64,000 nt of DNA from Lumnitzera littorea. Lineage: Eukaryota; Streptophyta; Magnoliopsida; Myrtales; Combretaceae. The stretch covers positions 87,853,872 to 87,917,871 of the forward strand of contig JAMXBB010000001.1 in NCBI GenBank assembly GCA_024138015.1, given 5' to 3'. The position numbers were made by a program, and so were the translations under genes. The stretch's first letter is position 1, and the number at the start of each line of letters is the position of its first letter. Below the pieces are notes generated by a model. That model ran no database searches. It saw only the letters and a program-made list of their open reading frames with translations, and was not told where the DNA came from. Shown here piece after piece: positions 23,701 to 34,893 of the stretch.

Positions 23701-25127
23701 TTTGCAGTCATAAGCTAACCTGATCAGGTTAGAGCTAGGTTGGAGCTCGGTCAGCTATTCGCTATAGAGTAATTAACTTGAGTTGAGATTAGACGTTAGT
23801 GGTCGACTCAAAAGTTCAACTTAGACAGCCTTAAGGCTATCTATTCGGATATTTTCTATTGGTATAGTTGTTTGGCAGGCCCGACATAGGTGATGACTTA
23901 ATAGTCAAGTCAGCAAAGGAAGGAAACATAGAGGTTGAAATAGGAATTCTTGTCTTAGATAGGGCTTCAAACTAATATTCTCCAAGTGAGTCCTTGGAGT
24001 TCTCTAGCTCGATTACGTATGATCGGTTTAAGGGATTGATTCCTATTAGTAGGGGATTGCTTACTTAAGGTTTTATTTACAAGCTTTCAAAATAGAGAAC
24101 AATTATTAAAGGTTTATTTACAAAAAGGGAATACTAAAGAATAAAGAATGATATGTGAAAGGAAATTTTTATTGTCTTAACAAATTAGAGTACAAATAAA
24201 AACAAAGAAAAGGAGCCCAACTTGAATGCATTGCTAATCTAGCTCTCATAGTTGGGTTGCAATTTTATCTGGCATCTCTAAAGCCTAGTCCATAGTCTTT
24301 ACGTTATCTTTGACTTTGGCCAACAAGGCTTGGTTAGAAGCTTCAGCATGTATGGTCCTTTGCTTCTAGTAAGTAACTTCAGCTTGCAGTAGTTGTTAGC
24401 AGATTCCAAGGACATCCGCTAGCCTATTGATTCTCTAATTGGTCACTTGTTGGTTACTTATCATTATTGCAGGCCTAGGTAGTTCATGAAGAAAAAGCTA
24501 CTTAATGATAAAAATGTAAGATTGCAAATGGAAGCACATGGATGCTACAACTATTGGATTAATACATAATTTCTTAAGTTACGACCCTATTAATGATTCA
24601 ATGTTTTCAAAATACTTCTAACTTTTACAAAGTAATTTACATATGTCTAATAAGTATTACAATCGTACAAAAATTGATTACATTATTAGGATACTCAAAC
24701 ATTAGTAGGGTTGCAACTTTTGGAAGTGGTGTATTAATTTTTATTGCTAAGGAAAGTATATGCAATTAAGGCAGGTTCTAAAGGCCCTCAAATTCTGTAA
24801 CCTCGCACATTTTTGAAGAAACAGTTCCTTGGTCACATTAAAACTCAAGTGGGGTAGCTAATCAACTTTAGAAAGTGGTTACCTCACAACATCCTAAACT
24901 TACACAATAGACCCTATCCTAAAGTCCTAAGATGGCTTGAGTTTGACCATATCTACCTTATATCAATGATGTAATAATTAAACCCTTACCCCCACCCCTT
25001 CTATTGCATGCAAAAGTGAATATAACAACTAAAAGAGAATATTTATAAGAAAGGAATCATAAATTAACATAGGTATTTTGAAATATAAATCTAATTTCGA
25101 AAGATTTAAGTGGTTAGCCCTCTTGAC

Positions 25128-25148
25128 GATCCTTAGTAGAGTCGTCAA
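25128..25148 (-). other. Primer binding site, Ogre/Tat (tRNA-Arg-like) type
   Basis: On the minus strand, two bases after the LTR end at 25151, the sequence reads TTGACGACTCTACTAAGG. It resembles the TGGCGACTC...CTGGGGA site that I associate with Ogre/Tat retrotransposons primed by tRNA-Arg. The differences are mostly G-to-A, as methylation-driven decay would produce. The exact tRNA is recalled, not checked. Confidence 0.5.
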
Positions 25149-26222
25149 GCTATCAAGCATAAAATTTTCAGTTTTTTCATTTTCTTTAACTTAATTTATA
25201 CTAAGCCCTATGGTTATTTAGTTTAAACTTTCGACTTAAGTTAAAGAACACTCGGTTTCTTTACTTTTGAAAAACTTCGTAGTCACCACCTAGTAAAACT
25301 AAAAAAGGTGATCAAATTAAAACCAATTAGATGGATCAATTCTAATGTAACCACTAACCTAAGTTTTTAAAACCTTTAAAAAAATTTTCAAGAAACCAAA
25401 TATCTTAAGTTCATGGGCTACCTTATTAAACCTTAAATGAGTATCACCTTAACCTTTTGAGTTCAAATTTATTTTTCAAGATACCCTTTTTAATATTAAA
25501 GAATAATTTATTTACAAATAAACAAATTATGTTTATTTACCAAAAAAAAGAAAAATACATAATTATTTATAAGTAAGGACCTACGTACTCACTATTTGAG
25601 ATCAGACTTCTGTAGTTCATTTGAAGACTTTAGTGGATAAGTTTATTTTAATTTCTAAAACAACTAACCTTATTTTCATTTTTAACCATTTGATTTTATC
25701 TTAAGAGACTTTCTAGAAAAAGGATTTTTGAAAGTTCATTTTTGAGAAATTCTAAAGAAAATCCAAAAATTTATTATTATTTTTTTTTTCAAGGAAAATC
25801 TTTTTCTAAGTGGTGGAAAAAAATAAAATTTTCTAATTTACAAAAAAGAACCTTTTTTATTTCCTTATTTTTTATTCACTAATATGAAGAAGAGGTTAAA
25901 ATACTTTATTTATGTGTGTCATTTGAAAAAAAAAACTTTGAAATGGATTTTTTTTCTTTGTTGAATTAGAAGAAAAATAAAATAAAATAAAATAATAATA
26001 AATTAAAAAAGCAAAATGCAAAGGAGCCAAACCTGGATTTAACAAACAGGTCAAATTTGGGCATGGAAATGGGTTGGATCCGGGTTATGAACTAGGTCAC
26101 TTGGTAGGTTAAGAGTATAAGAAAGGGAAGAAACAAGCAACAATCAATGGAGCTCTTTAGGGTAGTTTAGCGACCAAATCAAGTGAGGAAGGGGTGTTTC
26201 ATATGTTTCTTATTGATGAATG

Positions 26223-27476
26223 TATTGAACCAATAGGCTCTTGTATGTGATTTTGAAGAGAATAAAACCATGTAAGTTATGTTAAATTAATCATTGATTA
26301 TGAAGAAAACCTTGCATGATATCTCTATAATATAACTTGATTAGATTAAGTTTGAAATTCTTGAAAGAAGTAAAAGGGAATAGAATTATTTGTTGTATCT
26401 TAGTATATGTTGTTCAACTATTTTGGTGTGAACCATTTAGCTGGTTATTCCTAGATTGTCCGGTCGGTTGCTGCAGATCAATGGCAGGTAATGGATTGTT
26501 TGGCTGGTTGTTCTTGAACCATCCGACTGGTTGCTGTAGATTAGTAATAGGTGATGGACTGTGCAATTGGTTGTCCCTGGACTGTCTGACTGATTGTTGC
26601 AGATTAGTGGTAGGTGATGGATTGTGCGACCGGTTGTCCCTATACCATCCTGTTGGTTACTATAAGTCAGTGAACTATGTTAAACCATGTGATTGGTGAC
26701 ATAAAGATCATCCAAATGGTGACCCAAAGACCGTTCAAATGGTAACCCTATTTGAATGGACAGTCCGACTAATCCTAATTGAACCGTTTAGCTGGTCCAC
26801 ATAGAAAAGAGCCATTATAGAGTATTAAATGAAGAGAGAAGTGGACCAATGGTTGGATTTTCTTAAGAGGCTATAAATACAAATTGTTGGGTAGTTGAAG
26901 GACAAGAAATAGAGCTAGAAATCTATATTTATTCATTTTGTTCACTTATCCTTTGTCTTGTGTATTTAATTTGCTAAATCATTCGTAAAACCTTAATATA
27001 GTGCAAAGTGATTTATATTTGCAAGAACTTTGAGAGAGTGCACTATACTTGAGATTAAGTTTGTTTTGAGAGTTATTGTGATTGAAAATCTTGTAAAATT
27101 AAGATTAGGTGAGTTGTGAGTGTGAAACTTATATAATCAAGTTTGTATATGTATAACTCTTAGAGCTTAGATTGAGAAATTAATAAAATGGTATGAAGTC
27201 CTCGATTGGAGGCATTGTGTATTGGTAAAGAGTAAGTGATGGTCCAAACTCCACGTTAAATCCGGGCTTCATTTTCTCTATCTTTATCTCTTTTATTTTT
27301 TGTACTTATTATTGTTTTATCACTATTTTGATTATACTCATTATTGCTTTATTGTTTCAATATTGCATTCATTTAGTTGCCTAAATAAAGAAATTGGTAT
27401 TAAATTAAAATTTGGGCATTGAACTCAATTCACAACCACCCTCCCTCCCTTCTTGAGTTCCTAGTGTAGTTTTTTA
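26223..27476 (+). mobile_element. 1.25 kb insertion, probably a solo LTR of a different family
   Basis: The segment is absent from the paired LTR, where GATGAATGGGG continues directly (about 16990). It is flanked by GAATG and GAATTG, a plausible decayed duplication. It starts TATTGAACC and ends near TTTTTTA, which could be TG...CA ends changed by C-to-T decay. A TATA-like CTATAAATAC lies at 26870 and a C-rich stretch with CACAACCACCC near 27430, as in LTRs. It carries a 63 bp tandem array. The family is not identified. Confidence 0.55.
26442..26693. repeat. Four tandem copies of a 63 bp unit
   Basis: The unit begins TGGTTATTCCTAGATTGTCC and contains GGTCGGTTGCTGCAGAT; four diverged copies lie end to end. 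Because 63 is a multiple of three, a frame stays open through the array (26337-26699) and shows a 21-residue periodicity (WLFLDCPVGCCRSMAGNGLFG and variants). This open frame is best explained by the repeat length rather than by a gene. Confidence 0.8.
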
Positions 27477-30012
27477 GAATTGGGGTATGGTGATGGAGTG
27501 GTGGTGTTTTAAGGTAGTTTAGGTGGTGATTAAAGAGTGGCGGTAGTGGCTAGAGAGAGAATGGTGTTGAGGAGCTTGCTATAGTGGTGAAAGAGGATAG
27601 AGAAGTGGTCAACTTGGTGTTTTAGGGCATGATGAGTGTTGTAGTGAGGTTAACTTCAAGTGAGGTGTGGTGGTTAATAGCAATGGAGACAGTGGCTAAG
27701 GTTTGGGTTGGTACGGTTGTGGGCCTTGACAAAAGGCACAGTAAAGCTCAAAATGGGTTGTTAACGAAAACTTAGGGAGTAGGGAAGCTAACTACAATAG
27801 TGGCTTTGCTCAAAGGGCTTCAAATTTATATAAATTCTAGAGAGAGAGAGAATGGCTGTAGGTTATAAGGTTAGAAAGAGAAAACTTAAGAGAGAGAGAG
27901 AGATAGAAAGTATGGGGATGAGAGCTTGATGATGGAACCAAGATGAGCATCACCTATTTATGTACGTTTTAGCTTGATTAAACATGGAAGGAGCTTGAAT
28001 GTTGGAATCTGACATTGATGCGAGTTTAAATATCAATCTCAGTTTCAAAGGAAAAAAGCGAGATTAGAGTGAATGATGCATGCAGAAAGTGATATACTTA
28101 CTTCTACAAGCAAAAGGAAGCTTTCAAACCTTCATCTAATGCTCAAATTTGAAAATCATGGTGGAGCTAGAATCTTGGATACTAAAATTTTTGCTAATTT
28201 TTATGACCCGATTTGGATAAAGAAACAAGTGAATTTGGTCTCGATGTAAAGGGTATCATGTGATCTTTGAGATTTCACTATTAATTTGGTGAAATTTCAG
28301 AGAAAAATGGACCAAAAATGGATAAAAAATGAGGTAGCAAAAGCTATCTAGAAAGGAAAGAGGAGAACAAATTCATGTAACCATGGTAGTTGCAACTCTA
28401 GGTGCACATGTGTAGCACGTGACACGTACTTAGAGCATGCATAGATTGCATGCTCATAAAAGAAACAAGGCACCATAAATACTTGTCTAGGGTCGTGCTT
28501 GGTTTTTTCCTCATGCATGGGCTGGGCTTTGAGCCCAACTTAATTTAAAACCAATCCAACCTTTTGAAAAAAAAAAAGAAAATTTTTCTTCTCTCTCTTT
28601 TTTATTATCACTAAACCGAGCCCAATCCAAAATTTAGCCTAAATTGACCAATAATAGGCTACGTACACACATGTTAAAATAAGTTGATTTTCTAATTATA
28701 CCCAATTAACCATTTTAAGAATCTTGGTTAAAAAATTAATTTGGGTTCAAATATTCTCAAATATGACTTGAAATTGCTAAATTGCATGTGTACACTTTTG
28801 ACTCTTTTTGACCCTAAAAGTAAAATGACCCTATCCATATGACTCGAAAATTCTAAAAATGACCTAAGACTTTATTTTTTTCCCTTCTTTTTTTTGTGTA
28901 TTTTCCTAAATTTTCTAAATTTTTTTTTTTTGTATTTATGAATTTTCTTTTCTTTTCTTTTTTTTGTTTTTTTGAATTAGGACCCTTTTTCTTTTATTCT
29001 AAAAAAAGTTCTAAAATTACAATGACCAACAATAGGGTGTCTATAATCTTTTTCTTATTCTACTTCTTCTTTTATTCTCCTTTCTACTAGTACGTTAACC
29101 ATTCCATCCTTAATATCCTTGATGTGCTATTCTTTTTTTTTTTTTTTGAATTTTCACTCAACTTCTTTGTTTTTTCTACTTCTTCACTATCCTCTTCGCT
29201 TTTATTGGTTAGTTTAAAATTTTCCATGTGTTCTTCTTGGGATTAATCTAATTGCAATCCGGTAATATGACTTTCATTTACTAGGTTTAGCTCTTGAACA
29301 TCTTTTCCAAAAGAGGAGGACAAAGATGCACCAAAGCGTAATGTCAAATGTGTTTAGGTACATGAGTTCAGGAATGCATCTGCTGTACAAAAAATTGTTA
29401 TGAAATAAAAACAATAAAAAAGAAATATAACAGATATAAAGAATGGATCGAGACATTAGTAATTTCAAGATGTTAAATTCATATAAAAATGAATTGTATG
29501 ACTTGTGTGAATTGGCTTGGAACAAAAATGAGGTTAAGAAAGAAAACGTGAAAACATGGATTAATTTAAACTGCTTGCTAAATGACATTATAGTGAGTTG
29601 TAGTGATTAGTTGATTTGTAAGAAGACTTTAAGAGAAGGATTTAATGTTCTCGACATCAATAAAAAGTGGGAACTTCTAAACAAGTGGTGTTAAATTCAA
29701 AAGGCATAACACCATATATTCCTTAAGCTTTTAGCCTTATTGGCAAATAAGAATGCTTTAAGTGAAGGATTTGATTTTCTTGACATTAATAAGAAGTAGG
29801 AACTTTTAGACTAGTGAGTTAAATCCAAAAGTTATATCACCATATTTCCTTCAAGCATTCAATCTTATTGGTTAAACTCTTTGGTTTTGTTTATGAGACA
29901 TACAATTTCTCAACCTAATTTGCATATCTGATTACTAAAGACCCTTCAGTTATTTAGATTCTAAGCCCTATACCATACAATTGAGATGTGGTTGATAGGG
30001 AACTAGACAAAG

Positions 30013-32422
30013 AAAGTTTATTATTGTTGGCACTTGTATTCTCCTTTTTTTTTTTTGTCTTTTTTTTAAAATCTATTTAGAAATATTAATATCATGCCTT
30101 TTCGTTTCTTATATATATCTTTTTGTGGCTATCATTTTGTATGATGTGATGGATGGTGTACATTTGAACTAGTTTTTTATTAAAAAAAAAAAAGACCTCA
30201 GTACATAATTTGTCTACCATAGTAGCTCCATATCATATCATCAAGAGTCTCATAGGATTCTGACTCAATAAACATTGAGAATATAATATTTAATGGTTGT
30301 AATAAACCTAGAAATATTTTTTTCTTAGTCTCATTCAACTCACATCGGATCATAAAAATCTCAAAATTCTCATAGTCATCTACATAAATGCTCCTTGTTA
30401 TAATGTTTGCAATTTTAAAAATTTATTATTGGTAATGATAAAACAACTTATCTTAATAATCTTTTCAATTCCTTCCATGTATCTATATCACCTTCTCCTT
30501 TTTCTCAATCATAAAGACTTCATATTTTTCCACCAATGCTACATATCCTATGAACTCAAGAGTTGCCAACATTACCTTAGTTCTCTCATTATATCTATAA
30601 CATTTAAATACATTTTTAACCTTATTCTCCTAATCAAGGTAATCATCATGAGAAATACTATAAGAAAAGGCATAACTTTTATTTTAGTTATTTTAATTCC
30701 TAGCATTAGTTAATTCTCCCCATCCACATGGTTACCTCTAACATTTTTATTCACATGGTTGCCATATGTCGCTACTCTAGGGGCTTTAATAACTAACATA
30801 AGGCCTTGCATTATCTTGGTTAGTGTTAGAAGCCATTGTTCCATAGATGACTTACTGTATTACTTGTTTTATTTTGATTACACCATCGAATATACTCTAT
30901 CTTGATATATTAACCCACTATAAGCTCTTAACAATAACAAAACTTTGTTGATGAATTTTGTCAAACATTAAATGCACTTCAAATATCGTTAATATGTACA
31001 ACAAAATTAAGACTCTTCACCTTGCACAATAATAATAACATAATCCTCACTTTCTACAAATTCTACCACAGTATTAATAACTTCAATAACTTGTTGATTG
31101 AGTTTTCTATTGAGTATTTGCAATCTTGATTTCTTGCTAGTTATAACTTAGGTCTTACATGCTCTCTGTTAGCTTGATATTGGACTTACAAACATACACT
31201 GGAGGTTACTCCAATACAGGTAGTTTGATGCTCACATTAGTAAGAGAGAATTAAGTGGTGGAAAATTCAGTGAAGATGGTCATACATGGAGGTCTTATTC
31301 ATTCTTATAGGTGGTGGAGCTATTCTTCTTTAGGAAAGTTATTGTTGAATCTTACTGGAGCTAGTTGCCAGATTAGGAAAGTGTACCATAGTAAATTAGG
31401 AAGATGTTTTTCTAGTTAGTTAGCAATAATAGGTAAGTGTCTTTTTGGAGAATGTATCTTAATTAGGCAAGTGGGCCTTATCAGGCTCTACGAAGCCTCA
31501 TCTTTGCTGACCTCATGTCTCTTTAGTTGTTGTTTGAGGTTGACCAAGGCAAAGCCATACAACTTGTTGTAGGCCAGGCCTTGTTTTCAATTATTTTCTT
31601 CAATTTTTTCTTTCTTGTTTGTATATGAATTGGGCCTAAAATTACCTATCAATACAACTAATACAATCTAACTTATGAAAACTTTCGAAAATCTTAATAT
31701 GTAAGTTTAAGGTTATTACTACAAAAGTTCTGACAATAAATATATTGTGTTGAACATCCTTTAGGTCAAACTTTAACCAGGATTAAGGGTCACTAAGTTT
31801 AATAAAGTTTGAAATAATGGAAAATAGGATAAAAAGTTGTGTGTATGTGTATTTTTTTTTTTTTATGTTTTTAGGTTATAAGCAATGAAAATAAAGGATA
31901 TAAATGAATTATTGAGTTGGATTCCATTAATTTGCCTGACTTTGCTTTGAAGATTATTATTTATCAAATTTTGGAGTTTTAACTTTATAAGAACTTGCTA
32001 AAACTGTCAATTCTTCCTCTTTTAGGGCTTCTTGAGATTGCATGTTTTCCTTTCCATCTCTTCCTATTTTCCTAAAATTATTTGAAGTATAATACATATC
32101 TCTTGCATATGAAGTATGTAATATACATGTATACAACTTAGTGACTATTTAATAACCCCTATGTATATGCTATGCTTGTTTTGTAAATTACTAAGGAAAA
32201 AAAAAAAAGAAACAAGGGAGATAATAGGTAAGAGAAAATAAGTGAGCACTTGGAGAAAATATTTCTCTTATGTTTTTAGTTAATATGAATGGAAGTTAAG
32301 GGAAGTCAAAATTTGGTTTGTAATGCCAGTATCTTCTATATTATTTTGGTTTATTTTATTATTAATTAGGGGTAAATATGTAATCTTGCATCATTTTGTC
32401 TCACTTTCTATTTTAGCTCGAG
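30013..32422. other. Intergenic DNA, no supported gene
   Basis: AT-rich sequence with several homopolymer runs (30045-30070, 30181-30192, 31851-31864). A moderately complex stretch at 31140-31640 has GGTGGTGGAGC and GGTTGACCAAGGC phrases but no open frame. The frame 30429-30713 encodes a low-complexity, hydrophobic peptide with no recognisable domain. It is probably old repeat DNA. Confidence 0.5.
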
Positions 32423-32429
32423 TTAGGAA

Positions 32430-32874
32430 CAAAGGTAAATTGCATGAACCATCTATGAAAACATTAAAAATAGTGTAAGCCCTTACTTTTTTAAAAAGTT
32501 GGCACTTTTCATACTTGTAACAAATAGGAGATCTTATCTAGGCTACCGTGTATGAAATAAGCTTATATAAATGCTTAAATCGCAATTTTCTAATTAATTT
32601 AAGTAGATTTATCCTTATACTTATATTAATCTAAGCTTTTTTTTTTCGGTTTTCATTAATTTAATATTAAAATATGAATAAATTATCATGTATATGTTTA
32701 AACAAACTTGTTTTATACATAGCATCCTAATCAACAAAGGAAGGAGGCCGTGTGTGGGGGGGGGTAGGAGAGGGTAATGTACACTTGTTTTAAGGTTAAT
32801 AAGAGCCAACTTTTGAAAAATTTGAGGGTTTATGCAATTCTCAAAGTTTTTAGGAATGATCTACATAATTTACT
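32430..32874. mobile_element. Foldback MITE, about 445 bp, with 7-bp flanking repeat
   Basis: The left end CAAAGGTAAATTGCATGAACC and the reverse complement of the right end (AGTAAATTATGTAGATCATT) align and continue inward. Further shared words are a GCATAAACCC/GTGTAAGCCC phrase and AAAAAGTTGGCAC against AAAAGTTGGCTC. TTAGGAA flanks both sides (32423-32429 and 32875-32881), the likely target duplication. A G-run (32756-32764) lies inside. It has no coding capacity. It differs in sequence from the MITE at 14673. Confidence 0.6.
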
Positions 32875-32881
32875 TTAGGAA

Positions 32882-34577
32882 GGAAAATGTTAGGTTGTGA
32901 CGAGGAAAATTAATCTCTCACTCTCTCCACTTCCCCTTTCACTTTTCTACTACTAAATACTCATAACATGTTTAAATTATTAGATGTGATAAGCTCACAA
33001 TAGATTTTACATTCATTAGGAAGATAATGGATAAGTAATAGGCTATTATTTTCTTTAATTGAATTTACATGTACATAATGGAATACATAAGGAATAAGAT
33101 TAGAATTACAAAACATGCATATCTTTTTAAATAATAAAAAACAAAACACCTAAAAGTTAGCTACTACCCCTAATCATAAACCTTAATTATTACCCAGCTG
33201 ATCACTAACCACTAACCATCACCAACTAATTGAATCCATTGAGCCATCATATCTACTAAGTTTGTGAACCACCAAGCCTAACCTACATATTGTAGTGAAC
33301 AACTCTAATCACCAAACATAACATGAACACTAAGTTATAAACTCAAGCTTTTAGGCATATTATTGAATGTCAGTTGAACTATGAGCTATACAGCTTGGGC
33401 TTTTAACTGAATTGCTAATTCAATGCTTATGAAGAGCCTTAAGACCAACCTATTAAGCAAACCGTTGATGGGACGAATGATGAGCCACAAATCGATGTAA
33501 ATAACAAGACACTAAAGAATAAACCACTAGAAACAAATACTAGTAGGACCACTATATTGGTGTTAGTGCCATAAGATAGGGCTAGCTAATTGGGTTTAGA
33601 GACTTTAATATGAGCATAGATACTTTTACAATGGCAATAAGTGTAGATTAGGTAATGGTTCATAGAGATGGTAGGTTTAGTAGGGCAAGGTTGGGGAGTT
33701 AAAGTTTTAAGGGTAGTTTGTGATTATAAAAAGAGTAGAGGATGAGTTGTTAGTACTGGTTTCTTGAGAATGAAAAGCCATTCCTTATTTCAAGGGATTC
33801 TCTCACTATGTTTAATAAATATTTACTCCAAGTAAATATGAATAAACATTGTTAAAACAATATTAAAGGAATGGAATGGTTTTTCCTTTTTTATTTAGTA
33901 AAATGGATACTATTGATAGGTTATCTTAGATGTTGGCCTTCATGTATAGGCTAACCTCCTTAGAATATGGACCGAATCCACAAAGCTTAGACCAACCTCT
34001 TTAGAACTGATATTAAGCTCTCTACAATTTAACTGATTACGTTAAAGTCCAGGCAAGTTCATAGCTTTAAGGAGGACATCGTTAGAGTTCAGACTAAGCT
34101 CCTTACAGATTAACCAACCTCATCAGAAGACACCTTCTAAGCCCTTATCTCTAGCCTTCTCCTTAGAGTCTGGGTTTATAGGCCTTGAATTGGTTGAGCT
34201 TAGCCCAACAATTCAAAAGAATATAAGGTGAGAACAGTTCGAGTAGATAAGGAAAGTTTATAGCTAACACAAGCCTATCTCAAGATCCTTTCCACAAAAT
34301 CTGGAGTCAAAGAGAGGATCTTAGGATCATTATCTCCTTCTAAATAAAACTCATCAAACTTGCCTATGAATACAAGTGAATGTTATAGGTAAGGGATTTC
34401 AATTCTCAGTCTCTCTTACTTTATTTATACACATTTGCCATTTCTTAAACACTTTTTTGACTTGAGTGTTGGAGTAGTTAAGTTGGAACCACCTCCAATG
34501 CTTTTCCATAGCTTACAATTGTTCATTTCGTAAGTTGCTTTCAACCTCAACCACCTAACTAAAATCATATAACAACA
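32882..34577. other. Intergenic DNA, no supported gene
   Basis: AT-rich sequence. Near 33940-34200 several phrases such as CTCCTTAGA and CCTCTTTAGAACT recur irregularly on the plus strand, which may be a decayed repeat. The frame 32961-33149 (minus) is short and without a recognisable domain. Confidence 0.45.
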
Positions 34578-34893
34578 AATATTATAACACCCTAAAACCT
34601 AGGACTTTACAAAACTTCACGTGTCATATAAAGACTCACAAGCTGTCTAATTTTCATAGATAAACCATAAAAAGTGTTAAACACTCCATATACATAACCA
34701 TTAAATAACTCAAATGAGTGGCCCAATCGAGTGCTACTTTACAATTACTAATATAAGGACATGGGATCCTTTAAAATTCAATAGCATAACTACATATAAT
34801 TGGAGACATGATGGCTCCTATAACATCTACAACCTGTTAGAACATGAAACTAACTATATAGTTGATTCCCCTAGAATCTCCTCTACATACATA

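Larger units (their letters stand above)
19182..25150 (-). other. Interior of the Ogre/Tat-like element, non-coding
   Basis: About 6 kb with no recognisable gag, protease, RT or integrase in any frame. The left third holds two tandem-repeat arrays (19576-20340 and about 20350-20715). The rest is AT-rich with homopolymer tracts. A short duplicated phrase occurs at 22960-23010 (GGCTGCCATAACA twice). Around 24250-24480 there is a moderately complex stretch, but no open frame. Frames at 20927-21151, 22694-22888 and 22856-23146 show no domain. Confidence 0.6.
15830..29045 (-). mobile_element. Ogre/Tat-like LTR element without coding capacity (LARD-like), nested
   Basis: Two direct repeats, 15830-19181 and 25151-29045, align end to end once the insertion inside each is removed, leaving LTRs of about 2.55-2.65 kb. 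A primer site like that of Ogre/Tat elements sits beside the right repeat on the minus strand, so the element reads leftwards. The minus-strand LTR start is TATAGACACC, a likely decay of TGTAGACACC. The target duplication is imperfect (AACTT on the left, ATCTT on the right). The roughly 6 kb interior has no gag or pol trace, only tandem repeats and AT-rich DNA. It therefore depended on proteins made elsewhere, as large retrotransposon derivatives do. Confidence 0.7.
25151..29045 (-). repeat. 5' LTR of the Ogre/Tat-like element, interrupted by a 1.25 kb insertion
   Basis: It runs from TATCAAGCATAAAATTTTC to GGGTGTCTATA and matches 15830-19181 except for the insertion at 26223-27476. It retains the GCTAG site that a solo LTR occupies in its partner. 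A GAGA-rich tract is at 27840-27905. GGGCTGGGCTTTGAGCCC (28508) forms a short hairpin. The overall length without the insertion is about 2.64 kb. Confidence 0.7.
15240..30012. mobile_element. Long-TIR DNA transposon (MULE-like/foldback), copy 2, split by a nested LTR element
   Basis: The left arm (15240-15829) and right arm (29046-30012) are inverted relative to each other: the reverse complement of about 29270-30012 aligns with 15240 onwards and, more closely in places, with copy 1 at 4095-4370 plus 6593-6800. The terminal repeats are therefore several hundred bases long. Between them only about 1.56 kb belongs to this element; the rest is the LTR element at 15830-29045. The right arm contains an internal duplication of about 130 bases (29640-29760 against 29760-29890). 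No transposase was recognised, so it is a non-autonomous element. Assignment to Mutator-like or foldback type rests on the long TIRs alone. Confidence 0.6.

Noticed and set aside
26337..26699. 120-codon open frame with Cys/Trp-rich repeats
   Set aside because: It stays open because the tandem unit is 63 bases; the composition and LTR-like setting give no support for a protein.
15830..29045. Segmental duplication rather than an LTR pair
   Set aside because: The direct repeats have LTR-like ends, a primer site beside one of them, near-matching 5-base flanks and host sequence that rejoins outside, so an LTR element explains more.
29274..29588. 104-codon minus-strand open frame with hydrophobic stretches
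   Set aside because: It lies in the inverted arm of the DNA transposon, and the aligned copies at 6600-6900 and 15600-15700 do not keep the frame.
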